Source of the DNA: Paragorgia papillata
Taxonomy: Eukaryota > Cnidaria > Anthozoa > Scleralcyonacea > Coralliidae
Length of the DNA stretch: 64,000 bases
Assembly (NCBI GenBank): GCA_035771165.1
Contig: JAWNZC010000351.1
Location: forward strand, 9,631,501-9,695,500
Direction of reading: 5' to 3'
Position numbers and translations under genes: made by a program. This document shows, in pieces, positions 52,592 to 63,062 of the stretch (its first letter is position 1; each line of letters opens with the position of its first letter). Below the pieces are notes generated by a model. That model was not told the origin of the DNA. It did no database searches and saw nothing but the letters and a program-made list of their open reading frames with translations.

Positions 52592-54023
52592 TCAGTGACA
52601 AGGGCTCTGGCAACCTTGCCTTGGTAGGAAGAGAGGTGAGTTTCTCGGCAGCATGACTTTGCACGAGGTGGTGAAGGAAACTACAGCAAGATTTTGCCAG
52701 GATGGGACCCCTATCGAGGGAAGCGATAGATGGAGCGCCGTTGTCAGGAACAGAGAAAGACCCTTTCTGGCGACGACAAGATGATCGGGCCCGAGTCCAA
52801 ATGGATTGCTTGCGATAGCGAATCTTGTTGAGATGAAAGTTACCACAAGTGGAGCCAGAAAGGAATTCATAGATGAGGGAAGGAGAAGGGTTGTCTTGAG
52901 CAGCAAAGCGGGCAGATTGGAGTAACTCGGCTTTGGCATGTGGGAAACAAAGGTGTCAGAAGAGGATAGCATATTCAAAGCTTGAACGATGACTTGACCA
53001 TCAACTTCAGCGTGTGGATCGTGAAAAGCAAGGCCACCAACATTCCTGGAGGCGAAGATAAAGTGGGAAGTGGCTCGGAGCGGTAAGTTACATGCGGAGC
53101 GAACTACTTCAATCAACTTCTTCCGATAATTGATGAGAGAGCGTTTGAAGGGGTTGCCAGCACGGATAACGTATGTAAGACAAGGTTGAATGAAGGTTCG
53201 TATAGCATCAAGCTTCTGCCATGGCGCTAGGAGGGAGGAGTTGATCTTATCAAGGTTGTTGCAAAGGTGATCAACGAGAGTATGAAGATCAAAGACGTCT
53301 CGGATAACACCAATAGGAATGCCAAGACAACGATAATGTTCGTGTTGGAGGAGAGCAGGGATGGTTTTGCCTTGGACGAGGTAATCGATGACAGCAACAT
53401 TCGACTTGGTGAGAGTCAACGAGGCACATTTGTCTGGACGGAATTCAACTGAGGCCAAGAAGAGTAGCCGAGGAGCTGGCAGCATCGAGGAGATGTTGGA
53501 GATCATCAGACTTTCGAGAGATGATGACGAGATCGTCAGCGTACGCCAGAACATAGATTGGGGCACCATGATGTTTAGCTGTGCCAGGTCGCAGAGATTC
53601 AGCTTTCGCAGTAACGGAACGGAAGATTAGCTCGATGGATAGATTGAAGAGGATGGGAGATAGAGGGCAACCTTGTTTAACGTCAGCCAAAATGGGGATA
53701 GGAGGAGTGGTTCCAGCTGTAGTACGGACTGCAGTGGAAGCATTGGTGTACACATTGCCATTAAGATCAATGATGGATTGAGGAATACCAATGTGAGATA
53801 GAGTTGTGGCGATGACACCATGGGGAACACTACCAAACGCATTGTGGAGGTCCAACCCGGAAATGCAAAGATTTCTAGTGAGCCGTTGAGCATCGACGAC
53901 CAAAGATTGGAGAATGAAAGTGTGTTCATAGCAGCCTTCGGAAGGACGGGCACTCTTCTGGGAAGGAGACATGAGGTCATTGGATATGGAGTAAGACACC
54001 AAACGATTGGCCAAAATACTCAT
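52592..54023 (-). pseudogene. R2-type LINE reverse transcriptase
   Basis: Two frames (54023-53445 and 53569-52592) overlapping at about 53500. They carry RT motifs A (LDLHNAFGS), B (KQGCPLSPILFNLS) and C (AYADDLVIIS). The thumb and linker follow (SLTLTKSNVAVIDYLVQGK, KLDAIRTFIQPCLTYVIRAG). The finger motifs before MSILANRL are missing. Confidence 0.9.
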
Positions 54024-54029
54024 GAGGAG

Positions 54030-54230
54030 ACTACACTACACTACACTACACTACACTACACTACACTACACTACACTACACTACACTACACTACACTACA
54101 CTACACTACACTACACTACACTACACTACACTACACTACACTACACTACACTACACTACACTACACTACACTGACACTGACACTGACACTGACACTGACA
54201 CTGACACTGACACTGACACTGACACTGACA
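54030..54230. repeat. (CTACA)n followed by (ACACTG)n
   Basis: About 28 perfect CTACA pentanucleotides (54030-54171), changing to ACTGAC-type hexanucleotides to 54230. The array starts at the 5' truncation point of the R2-type LINE. Confidence 0.96.
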
Positions 54231-54440
54231 TAGCCTGGTACCCTGGCCCAATCAAAGAATATGGGCCAGGTAACCACTAAAGGCTTCTGCTTTCCTATTG
54301 GTTGAAATTTCGCGCGTTTTTAGTGGCTATGAGTAAAACTGCATATCGTCATAAGTGGATTTAGCCCTGATGACGCGAGAATGAGATTAGTGGTTACCTG
54401 GCCCATATTTCTTTTGAAATTGGGCTAGGGTACCAGTCTA
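54231..54440. mobile_element. MITE inserted in the CACTGA array
   Basis: Left TAGCCTGGTACCCTGGCCCA and right end TGGGCTAGGGTACCAGTCTA are inverted. The inner arms ATATGGGCCAGGTAACCACT and AGTGGTTACCTGGCCCATAT are perfect. 210 bp, non-coding. The hexanucleotide array continues on both sides. Confidence 0.85.
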
Positions 54441-54650
54441 ACACTGACACTGACACTGACACTGACACAGACACAGACACAGACACTGACACTAACACTA
54501 ACACTAACACTACAAGTACTACTACCACCACTACTACCACCACTACTACCACTACCAAAACTACTACCACTATAACTACCAAGACCACTACCACTTCTAT
54601 CACCACTATCACTACGACTATCACTATCCAAAGCCACTACCACTTCTATT
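54441..54650. repeat. ACACTG, ACACAG, ACTAAC and ACTACC repeats
   Basis: The right part of the compound microsatellite block. Same type of trinucleotide repeat as at 51050-51610. Confidence 0.9.
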
Positions 54651-55469
54651 AGATTCAATGAATGAAATCGATAACTAGCAACCTTTCTCTGCATCACTAG
54701 GAATTTTGGTCATTTGTGCCGCTGCTCTCTGTCGCCTAATAATATAATTATGTATTCTAATGCGTTTGATTGTATTGTATGCTAGTGTATTCTCGTTATT
54801 CAGATCATTGAGTTCTTTAGAATTTGCCTAAATCGTGCATGTATGTATATGTAAATAACCTGTAAACGGCTATAAGAACTGTGAAATCAAGCAAGTTCAA
54901 ACGCTTTTGGAAGTACTATGCTAGGGACAAATCAGGATCTTTATGTGCTCAGGAAGTAGACTGACTCATGCCGAATGCATTGCGATCTGGAGACTTCGCA
55001 TCGCCCGTAACGTTGTTGGTCAATTTGGCCAATTTCTAGCACCTGTTTACAAAGATTACTATGGCTAACACTATGGATAGTGGCGCTTTTAGTTTCAAAA
55101 ATAAGACGAGCTAGGGAAGTACTTTGTCGTCGAGCCAAGAAAAAGTTTTTTTAGTTACAACTGTTGCTTAGTCCGTGCTGAAGTCAGATGGATCTGGAGA
55201 AAGAAGAAATATATCACCGTTTAAGCAAAATTTTAATTATTGTGTGCTCTCCTTATTATTTACTGTTGAGAATCTCGATTATTATGGTCGTTAATGCGCA
55301 CGCGCGCCACCATCTTGTCCCAAATTTCTGGCAATGGTCCCTTCGCAATATGACCCAAAAATAACATCCAACGTCAAGAAATGATTTGACGAAACTTTTA
55401 CGTTGAAGCTATCTAAAATTCATTAAGTAGTTCCGTAATTTCTTGAATATACAAGTTTCGATCTGCTAG
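54651..55469. other. Intergenic or intronic DNA, no feature
   Basis: No coding similarity seen. 55295-55320 has the GCGCACGCGCGCCACCATCTTG phrase-type GC patch close to the start of the next LINE. That patch may be the LINE's 5' UTR. Confidence 0.4.
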
Positions 55470-57079
55470 TTGCTGTGTCGACGTTCCGATCCAATGCCAA
55501 GACCGCAGGATACATCTAACAAGCATCAATCTAAGCTATCATTTATGTTGTTAAATGCTCGTAGCCTCGTCAATAAACTTGTCGATTTCCAGACCTCGAT
55601 TTACTCTGATAACGTGGATATTGTGGTCGTTACCGAAACTTGGCTTACGTCCGCCATCTTGGATCATGAAATTTTACCGAGTTGCTACAACATTTATCGC
55701 CGAGACAGAAGAGATAGAAGGAGAGGAGAAGTCCTTATAGCTATAAAGAACGACATTCCATCTGTTTGTCGAACTGATTTAGAAACCAACTGTGAACTTG
55801 TGGTCGTTGAATTTATTCCATACAGGGGCAAAAAGTTTCTTGTTTGTGGATTTTACCGTCCCCTGTCAACAAAAACTTATTATTTGTTGGAATTTAAGAA
55901 TTTTCTAACTAATGTTGAACGCGAATCAACCCCTCTTTTCCTCTGTGGCGACTTTAATTTCCTGATATCAATTGGGACTTTCAAATAGCTCCGGGATCCG
56001 ACAATCTCCCAAACATGCTTTGGGATATCATTACTGATACATTTCTAACACTAATGTATCATGCTCCGACAAGAATTACAGAAAACACAAAGACTATTCT
56101 TGTTCTTGTATCTACTAACCAACCTGAGCGTATATTTGGTATGGCGACATTTACCTGCCAGTTGGCCACTGATTATCTCGGAGTCTCTTTCTACATGAAG
56201 ACTTTGTCAAGAGAGAACGCGTTTCACGTTCGGTCTATTATTTCAAAAAAGCAGGCTTTGAGCCCGGGCCTCAAACAAGCTCTCTCGATTACGCCACTGG
56301 ATATGGGATTTGATGAAAACGATGTCGATCAATGTTGGGAAAGCTGACGTGATTTATTCTTAAATGCTGTTGAAACGTTCACCCATAAGATTAATCTCAA
56401 AGATACAAAATCTTCTAAATGGATTGACAGTGAAATTATCAAGCTATCAAAGCTAAGAGACCGTTTACGAAAACGAGCTAAACAATCTAATCTTGCTTCA
56501 CTCTGGGACAACTACAGGACAATACTTAAACAAACTGAGAATCTGCTACGAAGCGAAAATATCCTGATTTCTTGACGAATCAGCAGTTCGATCTTAAGGA
56601 TAATCCGAAAAAATTCTGGTCTTTTATGGAGCCAAAACGGAGACTGCGAGGATTCCAAAAATGGTCTATTTTGGCAGTCAGAAAGCATTTATACAGGTAA
56701 ATAAGTCAAGTTTATTTAATAATTTTTGTCTCTGTGTTCCAGAAGCCTGATTTACGTACGTCAACAAATACCACCATCTCGTTTACAGCACCGAACAACG
56801 CGGTTACATTTAATTCAAACAAGTATTGTAGAGGTGACAAGAGCACTGAAGGCTATTGATCCATCGAAAGCATGTGGGCCGGATCAGATCCCGGGGAGAC
56901 TTTTAAAGGAATGTGCGTCAGAGATTGCGCCTTCACTCGCGCATTTAATTAACCTATCTTTTTGTGTTGGTCAAGTCACAAAGGAATGGAAATGTGCGAA
57001 TGTTGTTCCCGTTTCAAAAAAGGTAACAAAGAAGAGGAACCCTGTATTTCTGGCGATTTTTCTACGGCGTCTCAGCTAA
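55470..57079 (+). pseudogene. CR1-like LINE: endonuclease and RT N-terminus
   Basis: Endonuclease: LSFMLLNARSLVNKLVDFQT, IVVVTETWLTSAILDHEILP, VCGFYRPLS and TPLFLCGDFNF (GDFN). Then, with frame breaks at about 55985 and 56345, MYHAPTRITENTKTILVLVS and the linker. The beginning of the RT is at 56830-57010: EVTRALKAIDPSKACGPDQI, PGRLLKECASEIAPSLAHL and EWKCANVVPVSKK. The RT ends abruptly at about 57075. The remaining RT is missing and unrelated sequence follows. Confidence 0.87.
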
Positions 57080-57470
57080 ACTCCAGTTCTTTTCAGAACT
57101 CTTGCACGAGTTTGGCCTCTGAGACTCCTTTGGGAGGTTCATTTGAGGCGGTAAACGTTTGTTCGAGCCGTATAAATATCGAAGGAACTGCTTCCATCAG
57201 CCAGCCTGAAGATGGTGCGATGCCGTGTGTTTTCCTGCCTTCCAATACGCGTTTATTCGCGAGCATTTGGTGGAAAATGCAAAGACAATGCCCGTCCCGT
57301 CCCGCAGGCGCTCATCGCCACAAAAATTTGGGATATCGTTTGTTTAAAGAGAACAAGACACCTGGGTCAGGTGTTCACTCGGTCTACTGGAAACTGCAGA
57401 GGTCTCTATAACGTGCGAGCAAAGAGGTGGGAGTGGGCCGAGGAAGATCAGATCGAAGGCTGAATGTGGT
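57080..57470. other. Unidentified segment between two LINEs
   Basis: Higher in GC than its surroundings. It includes a GTTCGAGCC (57153-57161) that matches a Pol III B-box, and a possible A-box-like TGGCCTCTGAG about 40 bp upstream. GTATAAATATC lies just downstream. Open frames exist but show no similarity I recognise. Could be a tRNA-derived SINE or a captured host fragment. Confidence 0.35.
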
Positions 57471-57479
57471 GCAGGACTA

Positions 57480-59172
57480 TCCTGAAGTGTCAATTTAAAG
57501 TGTCTAGAATTGAGGATGTTAAATGCTCTGCTAAACTTCTTAGAGAATGTCCCGACCTAATTTCTGATTCACTGAACTGTTTATTTAACCAGTCAATAAT
57601 AACTGGGATTTTTCCTGATGAGAAAGAACGCCAGAGTTACTCCACTTTATAAGAAATCCGGAAAGCGCAGTGACATGACTAACTATCGGCCGATATCGAT
57701 CATTCCAGTAGTGCCAAAAGTATTTGAGCGAATAGTTTATGACCAAGTTTATAAATATTTGATCGATAACAAATTATTATCAAATCATCAATCTGGATTT
57801 CGTTCAATTCATTCTACCGTAACTGCGCTACTGGAGGCGACTGATAGTTGGTCGTTAAACATTGATCGTGGCAATATTAATGCAGTTGTATTCCTAGATC
57901 TGAAAAAGGCCTTTGACACGGTAGACCACGCCATATTGCTTTCAAAACTTGAATTTTATGGAATAACCGGTCATACTCTGAACTGGTTTAACTCATATTT
58001 AAAAGACCGTACGCAGACATGCATTGTAAATAGTTGTAAGTCGTCTAAGACTTTGGTTAGGAGTGGAGTGCCTCAGGGGACTATCCTAGGCCCACTATTG
58101 TTTTTACTATACATAAATTATTTACCTAATTGTCTGACTTATTCACAGCCAAGAATGTATGCTGACGATACGAGCATAACATACGCTAGTAATGACATAA
58201 ACGAGGTAAATGAATGCGTTAATTTTGATTTGGAAAAACTTCATATTTGGCTTGCAGCAAATAAACTCACGTTAAATATGACAAAAACTGAATTTTTACT
58301 AATTGGCTCTAGACAGAGATTGTCTAATCTCCAAGAAAGCCCAAACATCATTATTGACAATAATTCTGTGAAACAAGTTTCAGTATCAAAATCACTTGGT
58401 GTAAAAATTGACCAGAATATGACCTGGGAAAACTACGTTAATGTGATGTCTAAGAAAATTGCATCTGGGATTAGTGCAATAAAACGCATTAGGTATTTTG
58501 TTCCTCGTGAAACACTCCTAACTGTTTACAATGCATTAGTACAACCTCATTTTAACTATTGTAATGTGGTTTGTGGAAACTGTAACAAAGGCCTTTCTCA
58601 AAAACTTCAAAAACTCCAAAATCGTGCTGCGCGTATAATTACGTTCTCAAATTACGATACTAGTACAAACGAACTTTTCCATTCGTTGAAATGGAACAAA
58701 TTAGATCACCAGCATAAAGTTGATAAATCAATTTTAATGTACAAAGCTCTGAACGCTCAAACACCAGAATATTTGAGCTCTAGATTTATCAATCGAACGG
58801 ACATTACGTCTTATAACTTGAGAAATGTAGTAAACAAGCTAGCAGTTCCTCTTCCGCGTACTGACTACTATAAAAGAAGTTTCCGTTACAATGGAGCGGT
58901 ACTGTGGAATGGCTTACCATCAAACCTAAGACAAGCTCCTTCACTGGCAAACTTTAAGGCCCAAATTAGTTCCCACACTTTTCAGAGTGACTAATTCTCA
59001 TATTGCACGGCGTCTTTGTAAAGCAGGTTTTTTGTTTTTTTCATTTTCTTTTTATATATTTTCTTAGTTAATTAGTATATAACTTTGTAACCTTAATCTA
59101 TAATTAGCATAGTTTATTCTTGTAATTCCTATTTTACCGTGGGTAAATAAAGTTATCTTATCTTATCTTATG
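57480..59172 (+). mobile_element. LINE 3' half with complete RT and (TTATC)n end
   Basis: RT begins AKLLRECPDLISDSLNCLFN at about 57525. A small frameshift at about 57620 separates it from the long frame 57618-58994. That frame has VTPLYKKSGKRSDMTNYRPI, VVFLDLKKAFDTVDHAILLS (motif A), SGVPQGTILGPLLFLLYINY and RMYADDTSITYASN (YADD). The C-terminal region has AARIITFSNYDTSTNELFHS and FRYNGAVLWNGLPSNLRQAP. The 3' end is AATAAAGTTATCTTATCTTA at 59145-59170, a short pentanucleotide tail. It differs in sequence from the LINE at 55470, so two elements lie side by side. Confidence 0.9.
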
Positions 59173-59354
59173 ATCCTGATGCCTAGGGGCCTACTCTGTC
59201 CCACATGCAGGATGTTAAACTAAAAAGCATACAACAACAAAAAACAGTAGGGGTGTTGTGGTCAGGCTCTGAGAGGTGGAACATTCTCCCTGGGGGGTTG
59301 TGGTTAGATTTAGGGTTACCGGGGGTTGTCATTAGGTTTAGGGGTTGGGTTTCA

Positions 59355-59490
59355 TTTTCTTTAATAGATAATCCTGTAGGATTAATTAGATTTTTTATTA
59401 AATTATCTTTAATAGATAATTTAATAGATAATTCATTTTCTTTAATAGATAATCCTGAAAATACATCCTGAATATTTTCAGGATTATCTG
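59355..59490. repeat. Minisatellite of TTTAATAGATAAT units
   Basis: Five or more copies of (C)TTTAATAGATAAT with spacers TTCATTTTC or CCTGTAGGATTAATTAGA. An inverted GATAATCCTGAAAATA...TATTTTCAGGATTATC lies at 59447-59487. Confidence 0.8.
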
Positions 59491-59659
59491 GAATTCTAGA
59501 CCATTTCACAATTCAGGATAATCATGTAAACAAATACAATAGATACAAGTGATTAAGGTCAGTAGCAGTAAGGTTTAGAAGAGAGTATGTTACAGGTCAG
59601 GATGAAGAACATTTTAAACATTGATTTCCAAAAAAAGTTATTGACGTCGTAAGCATTAA

Positions 59660-61280
59660 CTAATAATTACAGCATTAATGTGATGATTAGAAAGTTGAGT
59701 TTTAAACTGATTAACTGAGGTAGAATCTGGTATTGAGCAAGGTAGACTACTCCAAAGTTTAAATATACAGTTGAAGTATTAACTAGCTTAAAAAGTTTAG
59801 TACAGCACTTAGAAACTAGTACATCTAGTTCTGAACTATTTCTAGTGATTCTGACCGAATTATTGAGTTGCACAAAACTATTAATAGGAATACCTGCATA
59901 ACGTTTAAAATAGATAAGATCTTTCAAGTCATGCCAGTATGATATGATAATTAACAGTTATACCATGAGCTCGAGTCGTATATGAGCTCATAGCCAACGA
60001 GGCGCTTCGCCGAGTTGGCTATTAGTTCGTATACGACGAGAGCGAATGGTATAACTGTTTTATTATATAGCCAAGCACTGTACAAGAGACAAAATTACAG
60101 CGAAATGTTTGAAACGACAAACCTCCGGCATAGGCAACTAATACTTCCGCCATGCGTAATGATGCATTCCCCTTTTAGTTTCTCGCTGAGCTGTTCGGCA
60201 AACAGCTTTGAAATGTTTGCATAAATGTTGCTCGAGAGGCAAAAAATGTGTTAAGCAGATCAACTAAAAAGATTAAAAGGTACCTTTATGAAGTCAAAAT
60301 GTGGGTCAGTTGTTTATATTAGCGTTGCTGTCGTGAAAAACGTTTTGATTTCATGCAAAAATGAAACTGAAACACCTTCGGCAGTGAAACTAAATTACTT
60401 AGTTGGTTGTTTTGAAAATGCTTTTTACTACTCCAAATGCTTATCTAAATTAAAAAGTCTCTTTACTGGAGATCTCCTACGAAATGTGTGTTGTAAGCTT
60501 GATTTTAACCGTGAGTTTCTTTGTATGGCAACAAATTAATATCAACCCGCTAATTTAGTCGTGTTTCTGAAGTAAAAGACGTAATTTTTAGGTGAATTTT
60601 ACCATTTGACATGCTAAATTGTGTATTTGTTAATGTATTTTTACACAATGTTTTTTTTTTATACATTGGTTTGAGGGTGTTGATGTTTTTCTGTATAAAA
60701 ATCCGTCAATTTCAACTCTTTTCGGCAGTTTAAAAAAACATGCCGCCATCTTGTTTTTCCTCTACTAGCAGGATATGAGCTGATAGCCTAGTAGTAGGGA
60801 ACCAATCAGATTACTCAAAAGCTCATATCCGATAGCATGCTATATAATAATGGTATATAGTAGTAGATTAACTGTTTTCAGATGATCATTCAGATTGTAT
60901 GATAAATCATCCTGCCAGTTCAAAAACTTAAAATATATTTAGTTACCCTGCATTGTAGTCTTTCAACCTTACTGATTTTAGTTATTGTCTGAGGTGCCCA
61001 AACTTCACATGTGTGGGCCAGGTACAGATGCACTAGCAAATATGCAATAGGTGACTAGTAAAATATACCCGCACCCTACATCTATGCAATATATCTTCAT
61101 ACAACATGAATCCTGATTCCATGTTTTTGCTTTAGAGCATGTTGGGAAGGCTCTTCAACTCTGCAGTGCTAGTACTGTAGTTGAATGTCAGACACTCTAA
61201 TTTCTCTATGCATTTTTGGTACCATCCGCATATAACACACGCTTGGCTGCTGATGTTAAATATGTCATTAAAGTATTACT
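59660..61280 (-). pseudogene. LINE RT relic split by a fold-back element
   Basis: The minus strand at about 61250-61215 has AAKRVLYADGTKNA (YADG in place of YADD). At about 61040-60900 it has AHTCEVWAPQTITKISKVER, the RT C-terminal region. At 59927-59667 it has KDLIYFKRYAGIPINSFVQ and VRITRNSSELDVLVSKCCTK, the tail of CR1-type LINEs. The two parts are separated by unrelated palindromic DNA at about 59945-60865. Heavily decayed. Confidence 0.7.
59945..60865. mobile_element. Fold-back element with palindromic left end
   Basis: The left end (59953-60064) is a long hairpin. AACAGTTATACCAT pairs with ATGGTATAACTGTT, CGAGTCGTATA with TATACGACG, and CCAACGAGGCGCTTCGCCGAGTTGG forms the tip. The right end carries GGATATGAGCTGATAGCC, ACCAATCAGATTACTCAAAA and GCTCATATCC (60770-60830). 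A similar ACCAATCAGATTTCTTGA precedes the right end of the element near 36790. No transposase. It interrupts the LINE relic. Confidence 0.68.
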
Positions 61281-61805
61281 GTATATATATATGAGGAACA
61301 TGACTGGTTTGGTTTCAAGTTGTTTCTATGATGAATATCTTTTCACTCAATCTATCAAAATGAACATCAAGATATGGATAACATACTTGTCACAAAATTA
61401 CATACTCAAAGGTTCAAATCACTTTGAATATAAATCCTAATGGCTCAATAATTACTACTGTCCATTGCCGATCTCAAACTCAAAGACAAGCAACAGTCGG
61501 TAAAAACACAAATGGTACTGTAGAACATACATGTGTATACAAGCTTCGTACTCAGCATAACAAATATACAACTCGTTTAGTAATAAAGCACATAAATAAT
61601 AATGCAAAAATATAAAGATACTGTTACTGTCAACAAATTGTTTCCTTAAAGTCTGCCATCTTCATGAATGTTCCTTCTGTTCTCACATCTTGGATTTTGT
61701 TTGCAATAGTTTTCATGAGGTTTACAGGCCCTGAGTTCAGACCAATTCACAGACAGTCGTGAGACGGTAGTATTGCTGAAGCCATGTGGAAAACCTATGA
61801 ACATC

Positions 61806-62451
61806 GCAATACACCTTTTCGATAATTACGTCACGCTTCATGAAAACGAGACTCCCAGGCCAAGCTTCACAATTTTGATTATCATAGTAATCCCGCCATA
61901 TTTGTTTATGGAAGAAGATGGCTAATAACATCCAAACTATATATGGTAGAAATACATCGTGTATACGTATGCTGTTAGGCATTTCATAAGCTTTCATTTG
62001 ATGTATATTTTAAGTTTCTATGTTGTGTGTAACTTTTTAAAATGTCCAAAATGTTCGCACCATATATTGCTCGTCAAGTAATAATAATGGACTTCTCCCA
62101 ACTGTTGTAGAATTTCGGATATTATTTTTAAAATACATAACGCACAAATTTGAAACACATATCAAACAGAAGATACTGTAAAATGCTATTTGTAGTAGAA
62201 CTTTCAAGTTTCTAGTTTAAGAGAAAGTATTTTAAAAATGGGAAAACGTACTATTATCTTGGTCTGATGGATATTTGTTAAGTTTGTTTTGTTCACAACT
62301 CAGACCAAGATAATAGTACGTTTTCCCATTTTTAGCCATCTTCTTCCATAAACAAATATGGCGGGATTACTATGATAATCAAAATTGTGAAGCTTGGCCT
62401 GGGAGCCTCGATTTCATGAAGCGTGACGTAATTATCGAAAAGGTGTATTGC
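61806..62451. mobile_element. Fold-back element with ~118-bp inverted ends
   Basis: From GCAATACACCTTTTCGATAA (61806) to AAGAAGATGGCTA (about 61923) the sequence is repeated inverted from TAGCCATCTTCTTCC (62334) to AAAGGTGTATTGC (62451), with few differences. Inside the right half there is a second hairpin: AAAATGGGAAAACGTACTAT (62235-) and its complement (-62334) around a 30-bp loop. Non-coding. Confidence 0.85.
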
Positions 62452-62941
62452 TCGACCAAAAGCATGAGAAAGTGTATATAGTGCCAATATAAAGATCCAG
62501 AATGTTAGCGTTTTGATCCTCATCTCTGTACCGGCGGTATTAAATATTTATAGAATGTAGAGACCTGTTTAGCCATGAGAAAAATATACTGTATATCGTT
62601 GTCGGTTGTTCGGTTGCCACTTGGACGCAACAGCTTTGGCTAGCTTTGCCTTTGACGAAATTGTTGGTAGGTTTTCCAAGTAAATTGCTAATATGGTTGA
62701 TCAGTGATGTGCTTGATACAAAGTTCCACAGAATAGGAACTAAGGAACATGACTGTCGATGAATTTTCGAAGTGACCGAACATACACTCGAAGTGTAGGC
62801 TCCATATATGGGAGGTATTGTGCAATTTTGCAATTTTGTGTGGCGAAGAAAATAAAAATAAGCACGCCCAGGCGTGCATGTAACTACTGCGTTTAATGCC
62901 TATAGTTACTATGGTAGAAACAATGATGCAACTGTGTACTT

Positions 62942-63062
62942 GTAACAACCTTGTATTCATAGCTGAACAAGATTCTTGACAAAATTTATGGAATTGTATC
63001 TAGTTGTAATAACCTTGTATTCAGATCTAGAGCTGAACAAGATTTTTGACAAAATTGTCTAC
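62942..63062. repeat. Tandem duplication, ~65-bp unit
   Basis: AACCTTGTATTCATAGCTGAACAAGATTCTTGACAAAAT-type unit (shown in part) occurs twice, at 62948-62983 and 63008-63052. The second copy has an extra GATCTA. Confidence 0.8.

Larger units (their letters stand above)
51726..54029 (-). mobile_element. R2/NeSL-type LINE with restriction-like endonuclease, 5'-truncated
   Basis: Minus strand. RT reads MSILANRLVSYSISNDLMS, then LCISGLDLHNAFGSVPHGV (motif A), VKQGCPLSPILFNLSIE and YVLAYADDLVIISR (YADD), with the thumb in a second frame (53569-52592). The C-terminus has a CCHC knuckle CRKCGSEAETLPHIIWHC, then RPDIVIIDGNQVSIIDVTCP, the restriction-like endonuclease motif RPD..D of R2-group elements. 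The 5' end stops within the RT finger region, exactly at a (CTACA)n array. The 3' UTR ends at another CACTA/CACTG array. Frame breaks at about 53450, 52600 and 52390. Confidence 0.9.

Noticed and set aside
53820..54233. 137-aa frame ending in LHYTT and LTLT repeats
   Set aside because: Antisense to the R2-type LINE and then translation of CTACA and ACACTG repeats.
60288..60539. 83-aa plus-strand frame (MKSKCGSVVYISVAVVKN...)
   Set aside because: Lies inside the fold-back element 59945-60865. No recognisable domain, and no splice or start context beyond a Met.
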